NCBI GenBank assembly: GCA_012270065.1 | Contig: JAAXJB010000003.1 | Location: 10,398-62,912, forward strand | Source of the DNA: Rubripirellula sp. | GTDB taxonomy: Bacteria; Planctomycetota; Planctomycetia; Pirellulales; Pirellulaceae | DNA: 52,515 bases | Direction of reading: 5' to 3' | In this document: positions 33,954 through 43,544 of the stretch, in pieces | How the letters are laid out: each line of letters begins with the position of its first letter | Numbering within the stretch: the first letter of the stretch is position 1 | Program-made: the position numbers and the translations under genes | The notes under the pieces: model-generated | Seen by the model: the letters and a program-made list of their open reading frames with translations, nothing else | Database searches by the model: none | Told to the model about the DNA's origin: nothing

Positions 33954-36479
33954 ATGTCCCGCTTATTCAAGCAATCGGTAAATCATCAAACTGCCATTTC
34001 ATCGATTTCGATGAGACGTCCATCTGGTGTTCGATTGCGGCGAACCGGTTCAAACAGCGATCCTTGTTGGAACAGAATTCTGCAAACAAGTTGTATCGCT
34101 ATGGGCGTTGCGATCATCTTTCTTTTCATCACAAGCGTTGGATACGGTGCAGAGGATGATGCGAAACTGCGTTTTTTCGAATCCAAAGTCAGACCCCTTC
34201 TCCTTGCGAAGTGTTACGAATGTCATTCGGCTGACAAAGCAGAAGGAGGTCTGCGGCTCGATACCGGCAGGCATGTGAGAAAGGGCGGTGACAGCGGCAA
34301 AGTCATTATTGAGGGCAATCCGGACCAAAGTCTTTTGGTAGATGCGATCAGATATCAGAACTTGGAAATGCCCCCTGAAGCTCCGCTGACAGAGACCGAA
34401 CAGCAAGTGCTGATCGACTGGATTCGTGACGGAGCTTTCTGGCCGGAAGAATCGGATTCTGCACACAACACAGAACCAGTCGCAGAACAAGTCTGGTGGG
34501 CAGCACAGCCATTAGCCCCCGGCAAGACACCAGAGGCCAGCAACGAAAGCCGATCCCGAAACGCGATTGACCTCTACGTTGATCGGGAATTGCATTCGGC
34601 CGGTCTCAAACGTGCGGCAACGGCAGATCGACGTCGTTTGATCCGGCGTCTGTCTCTGGATCTTCTGGGCTTGCCGCCGACACCAGAACAGATCCAGCGG
34701 TTTCTCGATGACCGTCATCCGAATGCGTACGGTCGCCTTGTCGATCGGATGTTCGCTGAACCAGCCTATGGGGAACGAATGGCACGAAGATGGCTGGACC
34801 TGGTGCGTTTTGCAGAATCGGATGGATGGCGTGCAGATGCGTTCCGACCACAAGCATGGCGTTATCGACAATTCGTCTCCGATGCTTTCAATGAAGGCAT
34901 GAGTTACGATCAGTTCGTTGCCTTTCAATTGGCAGGTGATGAAATCGCGCCGGGTGACGACAGGGCATTGGCTGCAGTTGGCCTGTTGAGACTTGGCATC
35001 TACGAATTCAACCAGCGTGATGCTGAGGGTCAGTGGCAGAACATTGTGGACGAACTCACGGATGTCACCGCTGACGTCTTCATGGCAACTGGATTGGCAT
35101 GTGCGAAGTGCCATGATCACAAATTCGATCCAATCCCACGCAGTGACTACTTCCGCTTTCGGAGTGTATTCGAACCAATTCTGTTCGTTGACCGCAAACC
35201 TGAACGCACAACTTCGGAATCAAACGCACAAATCCAAACACTGCTTGATGAACTGGCGTCCGTGGAAGGCGATGATCTCCAATCGCTCGCTAACGGTGCT
35301 GTTGACCGTTTTCCTCTCAACGTCCAGGACATGTATCGAAAACCTGCGAGCGAGCGGACAACCTACGAACACCAGATTGCCTATCTGGTTGCACGTCAGG
35401 TCATCGACGAGGGGCTCACTGATTCCAAGGTGACCGCAGCACTTGGAAAAGAACGTTCCAAGCGACGCAAGGAGATTCTGCAAGAGCTTTCACGATTGAG
35501 TGCTAATCCGTACGAAAAGGCTGACCTGATTACTGTTGCCGATGCCGACGGCAGCATCCGCCCCACGCGTTTACCGGGTCGTTCCAATGGCAAGGCTTTT
35601 GAGCCGGGCGCGCCACAGGTTCTTGGCGGACAGTCATTCCCTGAACAGCGTGACTCGCCCACACAAACCAGCGGACGGCGCACCGCGTTGGCGGCATGGA
35701 TCACGTCACCGGAAAACCCAATCTCTGCACGCGTACTAGCCAATCGGATCTGGCAATATCACTTCGGTACGGGACTGGTCGACAGCCCGAACGATTTTGG
35801 TCGCCTGGGACAACTGCCATCACATCCCCAACTGCTGGACTACCTCGCCAAGTCACTCATCGATTCAAATTGGAATATTCAGGAACTGCAACGCGAAATT
35901 GTCAACAGCGAAACGTATCGACAGGCAACAGATCATCCACAACTAAGCAGGGCACTTGAGATTGACCCGGACAACCGTCTGCACTGGCATCGCACGGTGC
36001 AACGCCTGGATGCAGAACAGTATCGAGACTCACTTCTAATCGCAATGAATGCTTTGCAGACGCAGTACGGAGGACCAAGTGTTGCCGGCACACCTGGCAG
36101 AAGGTCGATTTACCTGCAACGCAAACGGAATTCATCAGATGAAATGCTCAATGCTCTGGACTCACCTAATGGTCTTGTAGGTACTGCCAAACGCGACGTC
36201 ACGACGACTGCCCCGCAAACCCTGATGATGATGAACAGCCCACGCATCGTAAACGCTGCCAAGAGTTTCGCAGGCCATGTCAGAAAACAGGTTCTCAATA
36301 TCGACGAGGCAAATCGCGCATCTGCATTTGTGATGCTTGCCTGTGAAATCATCAGTGGCATGCCAGCGGACCAGAAGACGATCGACTTGCTCGCACCTCT
36401 GGCTGCCAATGGACAAGAAGGTGAGGCAGACGTATGCCACATTCTGATCAACAGCAACTCGTTTCTGTTCATCGAGTGA
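33954..36479 (+). CDS. PSD1 protein: planctomycete cytochrome (PSCyt1), DUF1549 and DUF1553
   Basis: From the ATG at 33954 the protein is 841 residues. A hydrophobic export segment at about 49-64 is followed by a PSCyt1 domain with haem motif CYECH (about 87-91) and the usual AEGGLRLDTG. A DUF1549 domain follows (from about 195, with RRRLIRRLSLDLLGLPPTP, a GERMARRWLDLVRFAESDG block and an internal CAKCHDHKFDP). A DUF1553 domain forms the C-terminal part (from about 590, with RTALAAWITSPENPISARVLANRIWQ in two overlapping motifs). These large secreted proteins are a hallmark of planctomycetes; their redox role is unproven. The DUF1501 gene follows after 3 bp. A TTG at 33921 and GTG at 33951 are other possible starts. 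Confidence 0.9.
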   Translation: MSRLFKQSVNHQTAISSISMRRPSGVRLRRTGSNSDPCWNRILQTSCIAMGVAIIFLFITSVGYGAEDDAKLRFFESKVRPLLLAKCYECHSADKAEGGLRLDTGRHVRKGGDSGKVIIEGNPDQSLLVDAIRYQNLEMPPEAPLTETEQQVLIDWIRDGAFWPEESDSAHNTEPVAEQVWWAAQPLAPGKTPEASNESRSRNAIDLYVDRELHSAGLKRAATADRRRLIRRLSLDLLGLPPTPEQIQRFLDDRHPNAYGRLVDRMFAEPAYGERMARRWLDLVRFAESDGWRADAFRPQAWRYRQFVSDAFNEGMSYDQFVAFQLAGDEIAPGDDRALAAVGLLRLGIYEFNQRDAEGQWQNIVDELTDVTADVFMATGLACAKCHDHKFDPIPRSDYFRFRSVFEPILFVDRKPERTTSESNAQIQTLLDELASVEGDDLQSLANGAVDRFPLNVQDMYRKPASERTTYEHQIAYLVARQVIDEGLTDSKVTAALGKERSKRRKEILQELSRLSANPYEKADLITVADADGSIRPTRLPGRSNGKAFEPGAPQVLGGQSFPEQRDSPTQTSGRRTALAAWITSPENPISARVLANRIWQYHFGTGLVDSPNDFGRLGQLPSHPQLLDYLAKSLIDSNWNIQELQREIVNSETYRQATDHPQLSRALEIDPDNRLHWHRTVQRLDAEQYRDSLLIAMNALQTQYGGPSVAGTPGRRSIYLQRKRNSSDEMLNALDSPNGLVGTAKRDVTTTAPQTLMMMNSPRIVNAAKSFAGHVRKQVLNIDEANRASAFVMLACEIISGMPADQKTIDLLAPLAANGQEGEADVCHILINSNSFLFIE

Positions 36480-36482
36480 CTC

Positions 36483-37967
36483 ATGCCCAGCTACTACAAA
36501 CGTCGAAACGAAATGACACTCAACTCGAACTCAAATCTGTGCCGACGACTCGACATCCCACACTTTCAACCTGCGCTGACCCGTCGTCAGATGTTGGCAC
36601 AGACAGGTGCCGGTTTCGGTGCGGTAGCCCTCAACGGCATGTTGGCAGAGGCTGAAACATTGAAATCAGGCTCGGCCGTGCAAGGCTGCCATCATCCGCC
36701 GACCGCCAAGAGTGTCATTTTCCTTTTCATGGAAGGCGGCCCGAGTCAACTCGATACATTTGATCGAAAACCTCTACTCAACAAGCTGGCGGGCCAGGCA
36801 CTGCCCGCCTCGTTTCGTGAACCGATCACCGCGATGGGAGAGAAAGGAGCACCGCTCCTGGAATGCAAACGGGAATGGGACCACTACGGGGAAAGTGGAC
36901 TGGAAATAAGCAACTGGTTTCCGCACGTTGCACAACACGCAGATGAGCTGGCAGTGATCAGATCCTGCTATGGCGAGGGCATTAACCACTCCGGCGGATG
37001 CAACCTCATGAATACCGGCAGCATCATTGCCGGCCGCCCGTCTCTGGGAGCATGGGTTACCTATGGTCTGGGCAGCGAAACGGAAGAGTTGCCAGCGTTC
37101 GTGGTCATGAAAGACCAGAAAAAATCTGGTACCAATGGCGTTCGAAGCTGGGGCCCCGGATTTTTACCAGCCACCTTTCAGGGTACGCCCGTCGGTGATG
37201 GCGCCAACGACGAAGCGATTGCCAATCTGAAACTACCCGCAGGAATCAATGAAACACGGCAACGCCAAAAACTGGATCTGATACGAAAAATCAACCAGAT
37301 GCATGCGGCACGACTACCAGATGTTTCAACCCTTGACGCGCGGATCCGATCCTACGAACTTGCCTACCGGATGCAGAGCGCCGCACCCGAGGCAGTTGAC
37401 CTCACGCGGGAAACAGCTGAAACCCGAAACCTCTATGGTCTGGACGAAAAACAGACCGCCAACTTCGGTGAGATCTGCCTGCTGGCAAGAAGGATGGTTG
37501 AACGCGGAGTGCGTTTCATCCAGCTGTTCAGTGGTACCGGCAGCGGATGGGACGCGCATTCGGGAATCGAATCAAATCACACCAAGTATTGCGGCAGCGT
37601 GGACAAGCCCATTGCAGGACTGCTCACAGACCTGCGAAGACGCGGACTGCTGGATCAGACACTTGTGGTTTGGGGTGGTGAATTTGGACGTACTCCCATG
37701 AGTGAAAAAGGAACCGGCCGGGACCACAATCCGACGGGATTCACCATGTGGATGGCCGGTGGTGGTGTCCGTGGTGGGCAAGTCATCGGCGCAACGGACG
37801 AACTGGGGCTTTATGCAACCGAAGACCGTGCACACGTGCATGATATCCATGCAAGCATTCTTCACCTTCTTGGCCTGGATCGACTGGAACTCTCCTACAA
37901 CCATCAGGGTCGACTTGAACGCCCCACCGTGAATGAGGGCAAGATGATTCAACAACTCATCAGCTGA
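36483..37967 (+). CDS. DUF1501 protein with Tat signal
   Basis: The 494-residue protein starts with a Tat-like signal (TRRQMLAQTGAGFGAVAL at about residues 33-50). It is a single DUF1501 domain of the alkaline-phosphatase/sulfatase-like fold: FLFMEGGPSQLDTFDRK near the start, RSCYGEGINHSGG, SGTGSGWDAHSG, and a C-terminal VVWGGEFGRTPMSE followed by GRDHNPTGFTMWMAGGG with His and Asp. Function is unknown, but DUF1501 genes are almost always next to PSD1/DUF1549 genes, as here, where the gap is 3 bp. The Tat signal suggests export in a folded state. A second ATG ten codons in could also serve. Confidence 0.9.
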   Translation: MPSYYKRRNEMTLNSNSNLCRRLDIPHFQPALTRRQMLAQTGAGFGAVALNGMLAEAETLKSGSAVQGCHHPPTAKSVIFLFMEGGPSQLDTFDRKPLLNKLAGQALPASFREPITAMGEKGAPLLECKREWDHYGESGLEISNWFPHVAQHADELAVIRSCYGEGINHSGGCNLMNTGSIIAGRPSLGAWVTYGLGSETEELPAFVVMKDQKKSGTNGVRSWGPGFLPATFQGTPVGDGANDEAIANLKLPAGINETRQRQKLDLIRKINQMHAARLPDVSTLDARIRSYELAYRMQSAAPEAVDLTRETAETRNLYGLDEKQTANFGEICLLARRMVERGVRFIQLFSGTGSGWDAHSGIESNHTKYCGSVDKPIAGLLTDLRRRGLLDQTLVVWGGEFGRTPMSEKGTGRDHNPTGFTMWMAGGGVRGGQVIGATDELGLYATEDRAHVHDIHASILHLLGLDRLELSYNHQGRLERPTVNEGKMIQQLIS

Positions 37968-38210
37968 CGGCGAACCGCCAATCTTTGTGCCACCTCAAGG
38001 GGCGATTCGGCCGCGAAAACCAGAGGCATGAACTCCGTGGGCTGGAAAATGCGGTCATGCACGGTCGAGATCCACAACAGATCCGCTGCCGCGGGGCGTG
38101 TACGTCAGCAACCGGATGCACTTCGAATTCCGATACTGCGTCCTCACGGTCAACCATGAATTTTCAGACAACCGGTCCCACACCAGGGTGACTCGCGGGT
38201 GACTCGGCAC

Positions 38211-38227
38211 TGACAACAACGTTGTCA
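38211..38227. terminator. Possible terminator hairpin between convergent modules
   Basis: TGACAAC (38211-38217), AAC loop, GTTGTCA (38221-38227): an exact 7-bp dyad 3 bp beyond the stop of the minus-strand WD40 gene and about 240 bp beyond the plus-strand DUF1501 stop. No T-tract is seen, so rho-independent termination is doubtful. The rest of the 263-bp gap shows nothing specific. Confidence 0.35.
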
Positions 38228-38230
38228 AGC

Positions 38231-41200
38231 TTACTCCAACTCGTAAACGAGCTTACCGTCTTTCACTGTCCAGAAGCGGACCTTTCCGCTCTGCCCGGCT
38301 GAAACAATTCCTGTCCCGTCTGGTGTGACGCTGAGCGTGTAGAGAAAATCACCTGCGGCATTGAACGAACGCAACGACTTTCCATTTGAGCTGTCATAAA
38401 GCCGAACTTGCCCATCGGCACAGGCCAGAGCAACCTGATTTGTTGCCTGAACGAACACAATCGATGTGATTTCTTTCGCAAACCCGCTGATTGTCCGACG
38501 CTGTTCACCCGTTGCTACGTTCCAGACTTTTACCGTCTGGTCCGCACTGGCCGATGCGAGAGTTTGCCCATCGTCCTGCCATGCAATCGACAGAACATGA
38601 TGCGTATGCCCCTCGAGTGAGCGTATGAGACCGCCGTTGTGAATGTCCAGCAAACGGATTGTTTTGTCCGCTGCTGATGATGCGAGGACGCGTCCATCGG
38701 GCGAAAATGACAAGCCCAGAACAGTATCACTGTGCACATCACCAAAATCCCTGACCGACTGACCATTTCTGACATCAAAAACGAGGACTTCACCTGACCG
38801 ACTCGGTGGTCCGCTGCCAACTGCAATTGATTTTCCATCAGGGCTGAAATCAAGTGCGGTGACTCGATCGCTGATCACTTTGGGATCATCCACATTGCCA
38901 ATGGTTCTTTCAAGAACCCAAGTTGATTCAAGCGACCATGATTTGGGCGCAACCTGCAATGAAATGCCAAAGACGCGATTTCCCAAACGCGCTAACCGTA
39001 GGGGGTGTCTGTTTTCAGATGAAAACTCGGCGATAGCATGACCATCGCTTACACGAAAAGCATCGATACTTCCATCCTGTCTTGCAGCTACCACGATTCC
39101 ATCGTCTACGATCATCAAATCGCATACGGCGTTTCCTGATGCAGCGAGGTTTGCCTGCAAAGATGCGAGACGCTGATCAAGCAGCCCCTGTCGAGTGGTT
39201 TCAGAACGCACAACAGATTCGTGCTTGGGAATCTCGGCGGTGGCGCGCTGCTGGGCAAGGGTCGCTGTGTCCAGAGCCTGCTTGCGTTTCGCGACTTCAG
39301 ACACACTTTTCTGCTTCGCCGTTTCAGCCTCGCCAGCCGCTTTTTTCTGTCCTTCAAGCTCGGCGGTTGATTTCTTCGAAATCATTTCCGCTTCAGCAAG
39401 CATCTTTTTCGACGCATCGATTTTCGCCTGATTAGCAGCAGTCTCCTCTTTCGCTTTTTTCAGTGCAGCATTCGAATCATCAATCATCTTCTGCACAGCA
39501 GCCGCCTTGGCTTGAGCGGCCTCCTTCAGTTTTGCAGCCTCCTCTGCCGCCTTGGTGGCGTTGGCGAGTTCATCCATGGCTTTTTTCAGATCGGCTTTCT
39601 GAGTCTCGATCTGTTTGCCAACCTGATCGGCTTTCGATTGGGTCGTTACCAAGGCAGCCGACGCCGTATCAATTGCCGTCTTGGCTGTCGTCGCATCCAT
39701 CGCCGCTTTTGAGATTTTTGCCTCAGTTGCTGCCACCAGGGCTACTGCTTCAGTCCGTTTCTTCTCTCCCTCGTTTAAGGCAGTGACCGCTTTTTGATGC
39801 TCTTCTGTCACCTTTTTCAAAGCAGCATCTTCCTTCTCCAAGGTTTTTTTCAAGGCATCCGTCTGCGAATTAAGACGTGTGATTGCGGCTTTCTGACGCT
39901 CGACATCACGTGTCGCCCTCGCAAGCTCCAAACTGTCTGCGCGGCCTTCACGGGCAGTCAGAACCTGTTTTCCATCTCCCGAATTCCAGACATGGACAAC
40001 TCCATCACTTCCACCAGTAACGATTCTGGATTGATCCTGGGTGACTTTTACAGAAGCAACGCTGGAGCCATGCTCAATTTTCCGAATGAGTTTATTTTCA
40101 ACGACATCAATGAGAGATACCGTTCCTGCACCAGAAGCGACCACCGCTGCCATCTTGGGCTTCGTCAGCAGTGCGATAGCAGTTGCACCGGAGATTCCAC
40201 CCAAGCTCTCCTGTTTCAGCGTTAAACCAGATCCATCAGGTTGAAACTGAAGAAACTTTGCTTCACCTTTCGAAGTGATCCACGCTACGGATGTTCCGTC
40301 GGTTGACCACGCAAGTTGAACAAGTGGGCTTCCTGCGTCATGTTCAAAACGTCGGGTACCGGCATTGATGTCCCAGCAGGTGACTTGCCCAATTTGATTC
40401 ACTGAAATCAGGGAATCGTTGGAATCTGACCAAATCAGGTCGACAACTTTTTCTGCATTGCCACGAAGTGTGATTTTCAGTTTCTGGTCCTGCAGGCTCC
40501 AGATTTCAATGTCACCAATTGCATTGACCACAGCGACCAGATCCTGATTGCCATGAATGGCCATCAGACCAACAGCATTCGTGAAAGGAACATTATCCGA
40601 GAGAATGCTCTGAGAGGCTCTTCGCCAAAGTCTCACCGTTCGAAAACCGCCGGTAGCAATCAAGTCGGCTTGCGGGGAAACAGCGACGGATTGAATCAAA
40701 TCAACATCCGTAACCTCGCCAACGTCCAAGGACGGATCAACCAGTCGGCCGCTGATCTCGTGGGTATCCGTATCAATGACCACCACTCGATTCCCCCTGC
40801 CTACAACGGCAAAGTTCCCATCGGGGGCGATATCCAGTGAATATACGGTTCGAATGGACTCGGGAATCGGCTGCCACTTGATCGACTCGACCGGCTCTTC
40901 CATGCCAACCTTCGCGCCCTGATCAATCCACAACTTGAGCAAGCCGAGCTGCTCAGGATTAAGTGCTTTGGCTCCGACCCCATTATCTTCCGGGGGCATC
41001 AACGGCTCGTCTCCACCCACAGCTCTCGTGAAAAGCAGACTTTCGGCTGACTTTCCAGACACCAGTGCTGGACCTGTGTCTCCACCTTGAAGAATGGTCT
41101 CGATCGTTTCCATCACCAAACCACCCTCAGCCTCCTTGGCATGGTGACAAGCCAGACAATTCTGCTTCAACAGTGGCAAAATTTCCGTGGCATAGTCGAC

Positions 41201-41362
41201 GGGTGTGGAACGATTCAGCTCAGCAACTGGCAAAGGTGGCTCCACTGCTTGAGCCAAATCCGAAAATACCAATGCCAACATCAAAGCATGAATCAGGAAA
41301 AAGAATGTGATAGGCAGGCGCCAACCAGAACAAGGGGCGTTCACAGGATTGGATCGAATCAT
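38231..41362 (-). CDS. Secreted cytochrome/WD40 protein with coiled-coil inserted in the propeller
   Basis: The 1043-residue protein has a signal segment (about residues 17-38) and a planctomycete c-type cytochrome domain with CLACH near residue 70 and the family's AEGGLVMET. WD40-type repeats occupy about 165-475. A long Ala/Lys/Glu-rich coiled coil (about 478-735) follows, then more WD40 repeats (about 740-1043, with SPDGKSIAVGSG, SPDGRVLASSAADKTIRLLDI and LASASADQTVKVWNVATG). The coiled coil thus lies between two halves of one or two beta-propellers. Such proteins may be periplasmic scaffolds; no enzymatic site is seen. It is the last of a four-gene module, overlapping the preceding PPC gene by ATGA. 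Confidence 0.88.
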   Translation of the reverse strand: MIRSNPVNAPCSGWRLPITFFFLIHALMLALVFSDLAQAVEPPLPVAELNRSTPVDYATEILPLLKQNCLACHHAKEAEGGLVMETIETILQGGDTGPALVSGKSAESLLFTRAVGGDEPLMPPEDNGVGAKALNPEQLGLLKLWIDQGAKVGMEEPVESIKWQPIPESIRTVYSLDIAPDGNFAVVGRGNRVVVIDTDTHEISGRLVDPSLDVGEVTDVDLIQSVAVSPQADLIATGGFRTVRLWRRASQSILSDNVPFTNAVGLMAIHGNQDLVAVVNAIGDIEIWSLQDQKLKITLRGNAEKVVDLIWSDSNDSLISVNQIGQVTCWDINAGTRRFEHDAGSPLVQLAWSTDGTSVAWITSKGEAKFLQFQPDGSGLTLKQESLGGISGATAIALLTKPKMAAVVASGAGTVSLIDVVENKLIRKIEHGSSVASVKVTQDQSRIVTGGSDGVVHVWNSGDGKQVLTAREGRADSLELARATRDVERQKAAITRLNSQTDALKKTLEKEDAALKKVTEEHQKAVTALNEGEKKRTEAVALVAATEAKISKAAMDATTAKTAIDTASAALVTTQSKADQVGKQIETQKADLKKAMDELANATKAAEEAAKLKEAAQAKAAAVQKMIDDSNAALKKAKEETAANQAKIDASKKMLAEAEMISKKSTAELEGQKKAAGEAETAKQKSVSEVAKRKQALDTATLAQQRATAEIPKHESVVRSETTRQGLLDQRLASLQANLAASGNAVCDLMIVDDGIVVAARQDGSIDAFRVSDGHAIAEFSSENRHPLRLARLGNRVFGISLQVAPKSWSLESTWVLERTIGNVDDPKVISDRVTALDFSPDGKSIAVGSGPPSRSGEVLVFDVRNGQSVRDFGDVHSDTVLGLSFSPDGRVLASSAADKTIRLLDIHNGGLIRSLEGHTHHVLSIAWQDDGQTLASASADQTVKVWNVATGEQRRTISGFAKEITSIVFVQATNQVALACADGQVRLYDSSNGKSLRSFNAAGDFLYTLSVTPDGTGIVSAGQSGKVRFWTVKDGKLVYELE

Positions 41363-43494
41363 GGATCAATGACCTGAATGGTCAAGTTGGGGGAGGGGAT
41401 ATAAACCGTCAATTGCTGCTCTTTGGCCTCCGTTTTAGCTGCTTCCACCAGCTTGTCTGCGGCGGTGATCGCTGCCTTGATGGAATCCAATTGCGAGGCT
41501 TTTGACGGATCGTCATGCAGGGTTTGCAAGTGTTTTCGATATGCCTCGGCTCGCTCAAGAGCCTGAACATTCGGCTTCACCTTCAGTTTAGTTTCAACTT
41601 GCAGCCAGAGCGAATAAGTTCCAGGTAAAGCTTTATCAGTAACTTTGAGTTCAAGTTTTCCCTCTTTCGCATCTTTTGGGACGGTGACATCCGCGATCGT
41701 GACACCCGGCGGCAGATTTTTTGCTCTGAAAATACAGGCTTCGGCTCCGCCTTCGCGTCGGGCCAGAGTAATGGGAACACTCAAATTCTCTGCTTTCTTG
41801 ACCTTCGATATTTGACCGTCCCCGATCCGGATTGTGAGGGGAGAGACATCTTGATCCGATACGCGGAAGGCCAAATCTGCATTCACTCGAGACTGGACAA
41901 AATCACGACCAGCTCCACGTCCCCAGACCTGGGTAATCGGGGTTGCCAAAGTCTTCATCGTGCTGTCTGCACTAACCCCCGCAACCGTGACATTGAAGTC
42001 CACAGCTTTCGCATCTTCAGCTGCCGTCAGTGTTATCTGTGTCTCGTGCTGATTTGCAGCAAGCACCACCTCGCTGGCGGTAACCCCGGGTGGCAGGTCT
42101 TCAACCGTCAATTTGATAGGCCCTGTCCATCCATCTCGCCTTGCGGCAATCACATGAATCGCCTCGGCACCACCACGGAACAACTTCGAACCAAAACCAC
42201 GACACAGTTTTGGATCCTTGGTCGGAAATGCGGGATAGGCAACAAGATCAAACGCAGGCTCAGGCTTTCCGACATGGAGTTCAAAAAACTGACGTTCCGA
42301 TAGCATCTCACCAACATCCATGTCATGCACGATCAACCGATAATCGGAATCGTGACTGGCTGTCCATAAAACAACCGGATCCTTCGTCACCAGATTCAAA
42401 GGTTCGCTGCCCAAGCTGAAACTGTCGTCAGACTGTGCAACGGCGTGATATTTCGGCTCACCTGTCTCCTGAGGTTCAATCCGTTCCACGAACAACCTCG
42501 CATCGGACGGTTCCCCCAAGCGATCCGAAGCAAGCTTGACCGAAATCTGTTCACCTTTTTTGGCCGTGAATTCAAAAACCTGCCCCCTCTGATCTTTGGG
42601 GAACCACCACACGCTGTCTGACGGCACTTCCAATCTTTGAACTACCGAGGGTTCCAGAGCATCCTGTGCACCCGCAGTTTCTGGTGCACAAGTCACGGAC
42701 GATGGCAAACGGTTGACGGGTAACTGGCCGGCAATCTTCTGGTTCTGATCTTCCAGAAGTGCCCGCACATCTGACGTTGTATCGGTCCCCATGGAAACCA
42801 CCAACTGATATGGGAACTCCGCACCACCACGGTAGAGAAAATCATGCAACATGATCTTGTAGACTCCGGCATCCAGCTTTGAGAGTGTGATCGCTGGATC
42901 GAACTCATCGGAACCGCGGGCTACCGCCAGCGACTTTCCCTCAGCATCAATGACCTTCAATTGCCCGATCATTCGCGAATCGACTCGCTGAGCGAAAAGA
43001 TCGACTCGAACATCGGCTGGTTCTTTCAGTTCAAAACGAAACCAGTCCTGCTGTGCTGTGACACAGCTAGCGTTGACGAAGGTTCCGACTGTCAGTGAAG
43101 TGGGCGCAAGAGGATCGTGGCTAACAGACGGCAAGAACTGGCTCTCGGACGACGTGACCAGAAAAACCCTCGGATTGGAAAGTCCATGTCGCCCAGAGAC
43201 ACGGACTTCATATGCACCGACTGGCACGGCTTGATCGATGCGAACGCGAAATTTCCCCGAAAGTCCAACGGGCTGGCCGGAAAATGGAAGTTGAGTTCCC
43301 TCTCGCTGCTGGGCTACGATTCCTGAATTCGAAAAAACGAGCTTACTCACTTCATTCAGCCGATCACCGGCAACGATATCCAAATCGAACTCGGCACCGC
43401 TTTGACCACCGGTTCGTGACAATGCTCTGAGCTCACAGACATTGAATTGGGCGGATGCAGAAGTGGAAAAACCAGCGAAGAGTGCGCAGATCAC
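41359..43494 (-). CDS. Secreted PPC-domain protein
   Basis: The 711-residue protein has a short signal segment ending in STSASA. An N-terminal Ig-like part is followed by a bacterial pre-peptidase C-terminal (PPC) domain, with DWFRFELKEPADVRVDLFAQ and DAGVYKIMLHD at about residues 155-225. Several further beta-sandwich repeats and a short helical tail complete it. PPC domains are non-catalytic beta domains of exported proteins. The gene is the third of the four-gene module. The GTG start gives a signal peptide with no positive N-region. The frame is open upstream and adds Lys and Arg residues, but only rare start codons such as ATT (43534-43536) are available, so the true start may be further upstream. 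Confidence 0.8.
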   Translation of the reverse strand: MICALFAGFSTSASAQFNVCELRALSRTGGQSGAEFDLDIVAGDRLNEVSKLVFSNSGIVAQQREGTQLPFSGQPVGLSGKFRVRIDQAVPVGAYEVRVSGRHGLSNPRVFLVTSSESQFLPSVSHDPLAPTSLTVGTFVNASCVTAQQDWFRFELKEPADVRVDLFAQRVDSRMIGQLKVIDAEGKSLAVARGSDEFDPAITLSKLDAGVYKIMLHDFLYRGGAEFPYQLVVSMGTDTTSDVRALLEDQNQKIAGQLPVNRLPSSVTCAPETAGAQDALEPSVVQRLEVPSDSVWWFPKDQRGQVFEFTAKKGEQISVKLASDRLGEPSDARLFVERIEPQETGEPKYHAVAQSDDSFSLGSEPLNLVTKDPVVLWTASHDSDYRLIVHDMDVGEMLSERQFFELHVGKPEPAFDLVAYPAFPTKDPKLCRGFGSKLFRGGAEAIHVIAARRDGWTGPIKLTVEDLPPGVTASEVVLAANQHETQITLTAAEDAKAVDFNVTVAGVSADSTMKTLATPITQVWGRGAGRDFVQSRVNADLAFRVSDQDVSPLTIRIGDGQISKVKKAENLSVPITLARREGGAEACIFRAKNLPPGVTIADVTVPKDAKEGKLELKVTDKALPGTYSLWLQVETKLKVKPNVQALERAEAYRKHLQTLHDDPSKASQLDSIKAAITAADKLVEAAKTEAKEQQLTVYIPSPNLTIQVIDP

Positions 43495-43544
43495 CAGCGC
43501 ACGAAAACAACCAGGTTGCTTGACTTGAACGTTAATCGCCCACC

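Noticed and set aside
38211-38227. Attachment site or transposon end at the junction of the two modules
   Set aside because: Only a small dyad is present; there is no duplicated flank, integrase or tRNA gene nearby.
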